Source: JAGTVB01 sp964624765 (GTDB taxonomy: Bacteria > Pseudomonadota > Gammaproteobacteria > HK1). Taken from it: a DNA stretch of 19,981 nucleotides. The DNA is taken from NCBI GenBank assembly GCA_964624765.1, contig CAZUZO010000052.1:1-19981 (forward strand), written 5' to 3'. The position numbers and the translations under genes were made by a program. The notes beneath the pieces were generated by a model. The model saw nothing but the letters and a program-made list of their open reading frames with translations. It did no database searches and had not been told where the DNA came from. Each line of letters opens with the position of its first letter. Position 1 is the first letter of the stretch. Positions 14,017-19,981 of this stretch are shown here, in pieces.

Positions 14017-16869
14017 GTGAGCTACATCCGCATCCGCGGCGCGCGTACCCATAATCTGCAGAACATCGACCTCGATCTGCCGCGCGACCGGCTGGTCGTG
14101 ATCACCGGGCTGTCCGGATCCGGGAAGTCATCGTTAGCGTTCGACACCATCTATGCCGAAGGGCAACGCCGCTATGTGGAGTCCCTGTCAGCTTACGCGC
14201 GCCAGTTCCTGTCGATCATGGAGAAGCCGGATGTCGACCATATCGAAGGATTATCGCCGGCGATTTCCATCGAACAGAAATCGACCTCCCACAATCCGCG
14301 CTCCACCGTCGGCACCATTACCGAGATTTATGATTACCTGCGACTATTGTATGCACGCGTCGGTGAACCTCGATGTCCGGAACATGGCTGTACTCTGTCG
14401 GCGCAGACGGTGAGTCAGATGGTGGATCAGATCCTTGCCCAGCCCGCAGGGGCTCGACTGATGCTGCTGGCTCCTATGGTGGAGGAACGCAAGGGCGAGC
14501 ATCGGGAGCTTATCGGGCAGCTTCGGGGGCAAGGCTATGCCCGCCTGCGGGTAGACGGAGAGGTGTGGGAGATCGATGAGATCCCGGCGCTGGATCGCCG
14601 CAAGAAGCACAGTATCGCGGTCGTCGTGGATCGCTTTAAGGTGCATCCAGACCGAGCACTGCGTTTGGCGGAATCCTTCGAGGTGGCCCTCAATCTGGCC
14701 GATGGGCGGGCGTGTGTGGCGTGGATGGATGAGCCGGATCAGGCCGAGTTGCTATTTTCCACGCGCTTCGCTTGCCCGATCTGTGGCTACAGTTTGCCCG
14801 AGCTCGAACCACGGATTTTTTCCTTCAATAGTCCCGCGGGAGCGTGTCCGCAGTGTGATGGCTTAGGGACCGAGATGTACTTTGATGCACAACGCATCGT
14901 TGCCCATCCGGAACTCAGCTTGCCCGGAGGCGCTATTCCCGGCTGGGATCGGCGCAACGCCTATTATTATCAGATGATCGAAGCGTTGGCGTCCCATTAC
15001 GGGTTTGATATCGATACGCCCTTCGAGTCCCTCCCGGAAGCGATCCGTCGGGCCATTCTTTACGGCAGCGGTCAGGAATCGATCCACTTTAGCTATGGCG
15101 ATGGTCGCGGCGGCGGCAGCAGCCGCACCCATCCGTTCGAGGGCATTATCCCGAATATCGAGCGCCGCTATCGGGAATCGGAGTCCAGTATCGTGCGCGA
15201 AGAGCTTGGCCGTTTTGTCGGCGTTAAGCCTTGTTCGAGCTGTGGCGGCACACGCCTCAACCGCTATGCCCGGCACGTTTTCGTGCTGGGGAAATCACTG
15301 CCCGATGTTGTGGCGTTACCGGTTGACCGGGCCCAACACTTCTTTGCCGAGCTAAGGCTCGAGGGTCAGCGCGCAGCGATAGCCGTGAAGATCCTGAGGG
15401 AGATCAATCAACGGTTGCAGTTCCTGGTGAATGTCGGTCTCAACTACTTGTCCCTGGACCGGGCGGCGGAATCTCTCTCCGGCGGGGAAGCGCAGAGAAT
15501 TCGGTTGGCGAGCCAGATCGGGGCCGGCTTGGTTGGGGTCATGTATATCCTGGATGAACCCTCCATCGGGCTGCATCAGCGCGACAATCGGCGTTTGCTC
15601 GATACCCTCACACAGCTTCGGGACATGGGCAATACGGTGATGGTGGTGGAGCATGACGAGGAAGCCATACGCAGTGCCGATTATGTCGTTGACATGGGTC
15701 CCGGGGCGGGAATCCACGGCGGGCAAGTGGTGGCTACGGGATCTCCCCAGGATATTTCAGCCAATGCGGCTTCTCTGACCGGGCAATACCTCGCTGGCCA
15801 TCGACGGATTCGGGTGCCGCCGCGTCGAATTCCCGTTGATCCCAAGCGTCAGCTGGTGCTCAAGGGTGCGCGGGGGAATAACCTGCAAAGGGTCGAACTC
15901 GTAATTCCGCTGGGGCTGATGACCTGCGTCACTGGGGTCTCGGGTTCCGGGAAATCGACCCTCATCAACGACACTTTGTATCCGGCAGTGGCCAAAGAAC
16001 TCCACAACGCCAGTGCCGATGCGGCCCCCTACGATAGCCTGATCGGCGCCGACAAACTCGATAAGGTGGTGGATATCGACCAAAGTCCCATCGGGCGCAC
16101 GCCGCGTTCCAATCCGGCTACGTACACCGGTCTGTTTACACCCATTCGTGAGCTCTTTGCTGCGACTCCGGAGGCGCGCTCGCGCGGCTACGCGCCGGGT
16201 CGGTTCAGCTTCAACGTGCGCGGCGGCCGATGTGAGGCGTGCCAGGGTGATGGTCTCATCAAGGTGGAGATGCACTTTCTGCCTGACGTGTACGTCCCTT
16301 GCGACGTTTGCAAGGGGCAACGCTATAACCGGGAGACATTAGACATCCGCTATAAGGGGTGTACCATCCACGACGTGCTTGCCATGACCGTGGAGGATGC
16401 GCGTGTCTTTTTCGATGCGGTGCCCGTCTTGGTGCGAAAACTTCAGACACTGATCGATGTCGGGCTCGCTTACGTGCAGCTCGGGCAAAGCGCCACCACC
16501 CTATCGGGCGGTGAAGCGCAGCGGGTCAAGCTTGCCAAGGAGCTGTCGCGGCGTGAAACCGGCGGCACGCTCTATATCCTCGATGAGCCGACGACGGGAT
16601 TGCACTTTCACGACACCGAGCAGCTGCTGCGGGTGCTGCATCGACTGCGGGATCGAGGCAATACCATCGTCGTCATCGAGCACAATCTGGATGTGGTCAA
16701 GACCGCCGACTGGGTGGTGGACCTGGGGCCCGAAGGGGGTAACGGGGGTGGACGGATCATCGCCACCGGCACTCCAGAGCAGGTCGCGCAGGCACGGGAC
16801 TCCCATACCGGGCGCTATCTTGCGACGTGTTTGGTCGCGCCGCCGCAACTCGACGAGCAAGTCGTGTAG
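14017..16869 (+). CDS. uvrA: Excinuclease ABC subunit A
   Basis: UvrA is the damage-recognising ATPase of nucleotide excision repair and loads UvrB onto lesions. With the GTG at 14017 the protein has 950 residues and begins with SYIRIRGARTHNLQNI, matching the E. coli start; the in-frame TTG at 13948 would add 23 unconserved residues. Both ATPase halves are complete. Walker A1 is GLSGSGKSS (31-39), and zinc module 1 starts CPICG at about 253 with a second pair in CPQC. Signature LSGGEAQRIRLASQ (about 487) and Walker B ILDEPSIGLH follow. Walker A2 is GVSGSGKST (about 640), and the UvrB-binding-side zinc finger runs from CEAC (about 739) to CDVC. Signature LSGGEAQRVKLAKE (about 829) and ILDEPTTGLH complete the set. 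No clear Shine-Dalgarno precedes the GTG. It heads a plus-strand gene row with the polyamine genes. Confidence 0.97.
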   Translation: MSYIRIRGARTHNLQNIDLDLPRDRLVVITGLSGSGKSSLAFDTIYAEGQRRYVESLSAYARQFLSIMEKPDVDHIEGLSPAISIEQKSTSHNPRSTVGTITEIYDYLRLLYARVGEPRCPEHGCTLSAQTVSQMVDQILAQPAGARLMLLAPMVEERKGEHRELIGQLRGQGYARLRVDGEVWEIDEIPALDRRKKHSIAVVVDRFKVHPDRALRLAESFEVALNLADGRACVAWMDEPDQAELLFSTRFACPICGYSLPELEPRIFSFNSPAGACPQCDGLGTEMYFDAQRIVAHPELSLPGGAIPGWDRRNAYYYQMIEALASHYGFDIDTPFESLPEAIRRAILYGSGQESIHFSYGDGRGGGSSRTHPFEGIIPNIERRYRESESSIVREELGRFVGVKPCSSCGGTRLNRYARHVFVLGKSLPDVVALPVDRAQHFFAELRLEGQRAAIAVKILREINQRLQFLVNVGLNYLSLDRAAESLSGGEAQRIRLASQIGAGLVGVMYILDEPSIGLHQRDNRRLLDTLTQLRDMGNTVMVVEHDEEAIRSADYVVDMGPGAGIHGGQVVATGSPQDISANAASLTGQYLAGHRRIRVPPRRIPVDPKRQLVLKGARGNNLQRVELVIPLGLMTCVTGVSGSGKSTLINDTLYPAVAKELHNASADAAPYDSLIGADKLDKVVDIDQSPIGRTPRSNPATYTGLFTPIRELFAATPEARSRGYAPGRFSFNVRGGRCEACQGDGLIKVEMHFLPDVYVPCDVCKGQRYNRETLDIRYKGCTIHDVLAMTVEDARVFFDAVPVLVRKLQTLIDVGLAYVQLGQSATTLSGGEAQRVKLAKELSRRETGGTLYILDEPTTGLHFHDTEQLLRVLHRLRDRGNTIVVIEHNLDVVKTADWVVDLGPEGGNGGGRIIATGTPEQVAQARDSHTGRYLATCLVAPPQLDEQVV

Positions 16870-16897
16870 CCGCGCTGGAGACGTTTAAGGTGGATGC

Positions 16898-18004
16898 ATG
16901 AACTTGGCTCAGCTTGATCTCGAAGCGCTCGTTGCCCGCCATGGCTCGCCGCTGTTGCTGATTTCCCGGGCGGTGGTGGCGGACAATTACCGTCGGCTGC
17001 AGGCGCAGCTCCCTCAGGTGCGACTGTACTACGCCGTCAAGTCCAATCCCAACCGAGACCTGTTAGGCGCGTTGGTGAATCTCGGCGCGGGCTTCGATGT
17101 GGCCTCGGTGGGTGAGCTGGAGCAGGTGCTTAGCCTGGGCGTCGGGATCGAAGACATCATCTATACCCATCCCATAAATGGCTTTGGCGCTATCGAGCGC
17201 GCTGCCGAGCAAGGGATTCGAAGCTTCTTCTACGATAATCCCCTGGAATTGGAAAAGATCGCTCGAGCCTGCAAGGATGCTCGTGTGATGTTGCGGCTCG
17301 GCGTGGTCAATCCAAACTGCGTGGTGGATCTGGGGGTCAAGTTTGGGTGTCCGCCCCTCGAAGCCGAGGCACTCTTGAGGCGAGCACTCGAGCTCGGGCT
17401 CAAGCCCCAGGGGCTTTCGTTCCATGTGGGCTCCCAGGCCTTCATCCCTCAACCCTACGTCGATATGCTGGTGCAGTGTCGAGGTATCTTCAATCGCATG
17501 GCGCTAGAAGGGCAGCCGTTGGAAGTGCTCGACATCGGCGGCGGGTTTCCGGTGTCCTACAAGACCCACATGCTCAGCGTCGAAAACTTCTGCAAACCGA
17601 TCCGCGAGGCCCTCAATGCCTACTTCCCGGATACCCGCATCATCGCTGAACCGGGGCGGGCGCTGTCGGCAACGGCGGCAGCACTTCTCACGCGCGTCAT
17701 CGGCAAGGCATGCCGGCAGGGGAGGACATGGTACTATCTGGAGGACGGTCTCTATGGCTCCTTCTCTGGCTGTGTGTTTGACCACGCTCAGTATCGCTTT
17801 ACCTGTCTCAAGGAGGGCCCCCTCGAACCCTGCGTGTTGTCGGGACCGACCTGTGATTCTTTCGATGTCATCAGTAAGGAGGACTTGCTGCCGCCCCTCG
17901 AGTTGGGAGATCTCATCATCGCCCACGACATGGGTGCCTACACCACGGCGAGCGCCACCACTTTCAACGGCATTCCGATCACCAAAGCGGTCGTTATCGA
18001 CTGA
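16898..18004 (+). CDS. Fold-III PLP decarboxylase, ornithine/lysine type
   Basis: The enzyme is an alanine-racemase-fold PLP decarboxylase that would turn ornithine into putrescine and/or lysine into cadaverine. The protein is 368 residues. The PLP-binding Lys48 is in YYAVKSNPN. HVGSQ (176-180), the phosphate-binding GGGFPVSY (214-221) and EPGR (251-254) follow. The dimer-partner active-site Cys319-Asp320 sits in GPTCDSFDV. The set is typical of the bacterial ornithine/lysine decarboxylase group rather than diaminopimelate decarboxylase, but the exact substrate cannot be read from sequence. AAGGTGG lies four bases before the ATG, 28 bp after uvrA. The protein end looks complete (TKAVVID), yet its TGA stop is part of the repeat half copy that follows. 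speE comes next, giving a diamine-to-spermidine module. Confidence 0.88.
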   Translation: MNLAQLDLEALVARHGSPLLLISRAVVADNYRRLQAQLPQVRLYYAVKSNPNRDLLGALVNLGAGFDVASVGELEQVLSLGVGIEDIIYTHPINGFGAIERAAEQGIRSFFYDNPLELEKIARACKDARVMLRLGVVNPNCVVDLGVKFGCPPLEAEALLRRALELGLKPQGLSFHVGSQAFIPQPYVDMLVQCRGIFNRMALEGQPLEVLDIGGGFPVSYKTHMLSVENFCKPIREALNAYFPDTRIIAEPGRALSATAAALLTRVIGKACRQGRTWYYLEDGLYGSFSGCVFDHAQYRFTCLKEGPLEPCVLSGPTCDSFDVISKEDLLPPLELGDLIIAHDMGAYTTASATTFNGIPITKAVVID

Positions 18005-18090
18005 GAGGTTGTGGAGGTGGAATAACCGTCGCGAGCGGCCCGCGAGCCGGGCGGGCGGCATAAAGCCGCGAGACATAGCAGATAGGTGAG
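18001..18090 (-). repeat. Dispersed palindromic repeat, copy 4 (inverted half copy inside operon)
   Basis: Read on the plus strand this begins CTGAGAGGTTGTG, then has AACCGTCGCGAGC and GCCGCGAGACATAGCAGATA. It is the reverse complement of copy 1 (1-86) with a short insertion and several substitutions. Only one terminal repeat and about half of the element are present. Bases 18002-18004 (TGA of CTGAGAGG) are the decarboxylase stop codon. The inner edge, AGGTGAGG, corresponds to AGGCGAGG in the other copies and forms the speE ribosome binding site. Confidence 0.75.
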
Positions 18091-18096
18091 GTGGAA

Positions 18097-18966
18097 ATGA
18101 ACGAGCTGGTTCGAGAAGAATCCATGGAAAACCTCTGGAACATGTGGTTCACAGAGCTTCATAAAGGCCGCGTTGGGCTGACCTTGAAGGTGTCACGGGT
18201 GCTGTATAGCGAAGTCTCGGATTTCCAGCGGATCGATGTCATCGAAACCGAGCAGTTCGGCCGTGCGCTGGTGCTCTACGGCTCCATCATGATCACCGAG
18301 AAGGACGAGTTCGTTTACCACGAGATGATTTCCCATGTGCCGCTCAACGTGCACCCTAAGCCTGCTCGGGTGATGATCATCGGCGGTGGCGATGGAGGCA
18401 CCTTGCGGGAAGTCATGAAACATGAGCAAGTGGAGCACGCCACCATGGTCGAGATCGACCGCCAGGTGGTGGAAGTGAGTCAACGGTTCTTTCCCCAGGT
18501 GGGCACCGCCTTCGGTCATCCCAAGGCGCACGTGGTCTATGATGATGCCGCCCATTTCGTCGCTCACACCGACCAAATCTATGATGTCATATTGGGCGAT
18601 ATCTCCGACCCCATCGGCCCGGCCGAGGTCTTGTTTCAGCGCGCCTTTTACCAGGGGGTGTGTGACCGGCTGGCAGACGACGGGATCTTTGTGCCACAGA
18701 CCGAATCGCCGCTGTTCAATCAAGAGAGCATCAGGACAATCTACCAGAACCTGCGCGCGGTGTTTCCCCTGGTGAGGATGTATCTCGCCCACGTGCCCAC
18801 CTACCCCAGCGCATTGTGGAGCTTTGCCTTTTGTTCCAAGCGCTACGATCCGCTTGCTGACTTTGAGCCAGCGCGGAGTGTGCTGCCGGGTCTTCGTTAC
18901 TATAATGCCGATATTCACCGGGGCAGCTTTGCGTTGCCGAACTATGTGCAGGAACTCATCGGATAG
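18097..18966 (+). CDS. speE: Spermidine synthase (polyamine aminopropyltransferase)
   Basis: SpeE transfers the aminopropyl group of decarboxylated AdoMet to putrescine, giving spermidine and methylthioadenosine, in the cytoplasm. The protein is 289 residues from the ATG at 18097; a GTG six bases upstream is in frame but AGGTGAGG is better spaced for the ATG. The N-terminal beta domain has WFTELHKGRVGLTLKV and FGRALVLYGSIMITEKDEF. The Rossmann core has IIGGGDGGTLREV (95-106) and MVEID (117-121). The catalytic loop is GDISDPIGPAEVLF with Asp168, equivalent to E. coli Asp158. ADDGIFVPQTES and PTYPSALWSFAFCSK follow. It is co-directional with the decarboxylase, separated only by the repeat half copy. 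No speD is in the window. Confidence 0.96.
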   Translation: MNELVREESMENLWNMWFTELHKGRVGLTLKVSRVLYSEVSDFQRIDVIETEQFGRALVLYGSIMITEKDEFVYHEMISHVPLNVHPKPARVMIIGGGDGGTLREVMKHEQVEHATMVEIDRQVVEVSQRFFPQVGTAFGHPKAHVVYDDAAHFVAHTDQIYDVILGDISDPIGPAEVLFQRAFYQGVCDRLADDGIFVPQTESPLFNQESIRTIYQNLRAVFPLVRMYLAHVPTYPSALWSFAFCSKRYDPLADFEPARSVLPGLRYYNADIHRGSFALPNYVQELIG

Positions 18967-19085
18967 GGTGGGTGTCGTGTACCGCCCGCGACGAAGCGAC
19001 CGGTGAAGGATTGCCCCCTCATTGAGTTTAAGGGTGACTGTTGAGCACGGATGATAAAACGTGGTCGGCGGCTAGGGAGTTATCG
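18967..19085. other. 119-bp gap between speE and the kinase gene
   Basis: No gene and no clear terminator. AGGGAG at 19074-19079 is the kinase ribosome binding site. Several TTGA-type hexamers occur but none pairs convincingly with a -10 box. Confidence 0.5.
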
Positions 19086-19981
19086 ATGTCGGCACTGATC
19101 TGCGGATCACTCGCGTTTGATCACATCATGGTTTTTCACGATCGGTTCAAGAACCACATCTTGCCGGACAAGGTGCATATTCTGAACGTGTCGTTTTTGG
19201 TCCCGGACATGCGACGGGAATTCGGCGGTTGTGCAGGCAACATTGCCTACAACCTCGCCCTACTGGGCGCCAAGGGGCTTCCGATGGCCACCGTGGGGAA
19301 GGATTTTATGCCCTATGCCAGTTGGCTGGAGCATTGCGGCATCGACCAACGCTATGTGCGAATGCTGGAAGAGGCCTATACTGCCCAAGCCTTCATCACC
19401 ACCGATCTCGACGACAACCAGATCACCGCTTTTCATCCCGGCGCCATGAATTTTTCCCATCTGAACGACATCCCGGAAAGCCATGGCATTACCATCGGCA
19501 TGGTGTCGCCGGACGGGCGCCAAGGCATGCTCAAGCATGCAGAGCGTTTTTCCCAGGCTGGGATCCCGTTTATCTTCGATCCAGGGCAGGGGCTTCCCTT
19601 GTTCAATGGCGAGGAACTGGTGCGGTTCCTGGATCAGGCGACCTGGGTGGCGGTCAACGATTATGAATGGGCGCTCCTGCAGGAGCGCACCGGTCTCGCG
19701 CCGCAAGCGGTGATGGAAAAAGTGCAAGCCCTCATCGTGACGCGGGGCGGCAACGGCTCGAGCATCTACGTGGACGGAAACTCGCTCCAAATCCCCACCG
19801 TGCCCGCCCGCGCCGAGCGCGATCCCACCGGTTGTGGTGATGCCTACCGGGCCGGGATTCTGTATGGCCTCATGCATGGCATGCCGTGGGAAACCACCGG
19901 GCGCATCGCCTCGCTCATGGGCGCCATCAAGATGGAGCACCACGGCACCCAAAACCACACCTTTGAACGGGGAGAATTCGC
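19086..19981 (+). CDS. PfkB-family carbohydrate/nucleoside kinase (3' end outside window)
   Basis: The frame is open from an ATG with AGGGAG six bases upstream to the window end, giving 298 codons; the family is usually about 300-320 residues, so only a few are missing. It begins SALICGSLAFDHIMVFHDRF. The first PfkB signature is GGCAGNIAYNLALLGAKG (about 48-65). The second is DPTGCGDAYRAGILYGLMHG (about 257-276), whose Asp in GCGD is the catalytic base and whose GCG replaces the commoner GAG anion hole. TAFHPGAMNFSHL and FIFDPGQGLP are typical of the proteobacterial group often annotated as adenosine or sugar kinase. The substrate is not determined here. Because spermidine synthesis yields methylthioadenosine, a nucleoside role next to speE would be sensible, but that is only inference from position. 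Confidence 0.9.
   Translation, partial: MSALICGSLAFDHIMVFHDRFKNHILPDKVHILNVSFLVPDMRREFGGCAGNIAYNLALLGAKGLPMATVGKDFMPYASWLEHCGIDQRYVRMLEEAYTAQAFITTDLDDNQITAFHPGAMNFSHLNDIPESHGITIGMVSPDGRQGMLKHAERFSQAGIPFIFDPGQGLPLFNGEELVRFLDQATWVAVNDYEWALLQERTGLAPQAVMEKVQALIVTRGGNGSSIYVDGNSLQIPTVPARAERDPTGCGDAYRAGILYGLMHGMPWETTGRIASLMGAIKMEHHGTQNHTFERGEF

Noticed and set aside
13822..14052. N-terminal extension of the transporter to 14052
   Set aside because: The extra 77 residues are not like YajR, overlap the uvrA start and cross a region with promoter signals; AAAGG supports the start at 13821.
18193..18918. 241-residue open frame antisense to speE
   Set aside because: Shadow frame; speE has complete catalytic motifs and a good ribosome binding site.
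19260..19958. 232-residue minus-strand open frame at the window end
   Set aside because: It is antisense to a plus-strand frame that carries both PfkB signatures and is open to the window edge.
1..19981. CRISPR array, complete insertion sequence, rRNA or tRNA gene
   Set aside because: No regularly spaced short repeats, transposase frame or structural RNA was found on either strand.

Overview
The window looks like a chromosome segment of a GC-rich gammaproteobacterium. This is inferred from gene content and neighbourhoods: lgt followed by thyA; a uvrA / YajR-type transporter / ssb cluster; an RlmI-type methyltransferase; YqaA; and tandem TacAT (GNAT + DUF1778) toxin-antitoxin genes. Genus cannot be assigned from sequence alone. 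The set would fit a Chromatiales-like or similar environmental lineage, but that is only an impression.

Layout. (1) 1-3357, minus strand: an RlmI-like rRNA methyltransferase, then lgt (lipoprotein maturation), then thyA (dTMP synthesis). Copies of a palindromic dispersed repeat lie downstream of thyA and between the methyltransferase and lgt. (2) 3454-5544, plus strand: a complete YyaL-type thioredoxin-like (DUF255) protein with its own promoter, divergent from the methyltransferase. (3) 5609-7730: an accessory island. It holds a GNAT toxin whose antitoxin survives only as a C-terminal stump, an intact antitoxin-toxin pair with a good promoter, and a frame-broken fragment resembling a DUF3368/PIN (VapC-like) toxin. 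(4) 7774-8385: a DUF2076 protein. (5) 8386-10867: mostly gene-poor, degraded DNA around one intact membrane gene (yqaA). It contains a full repeat copy flanked by TTAA and a 47-bp perfect-stem palindrome flanked by 9-bp direct repeats. (6) 10868-13821, minus strand: YajR-like transporter, ssb and a receiver-PilZ protein. (7) 14017-19981, plus strand: uvrA, a fold-III PLP ornithine/lysine-type decarboxylase, speE, and a PfkB-family kinase that runs off the window end.

How the genes work together. uvrA and ssb serve DNA repair and replication. The decarboxylase and SpeE form a polyamine module (diamine to spermidine), although no speD (source of decarboxylated AdoMet) is in the window. lgt and thyA are housekeeping neighbours.

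The most notable signal is the approximately 148-bp palindromic, MITE/ERIC-like repeat. It occurs four times (two full, one cut by the window edge, one half copy). The half copy exactly fills the space between the decarboxylase and speE, supplying the decarboxylase stop codon and abutting or overlapping the speE ribosome binding site. I see no CRISPR array, rRNA or tRNA gene, and no complete insertion sequence.
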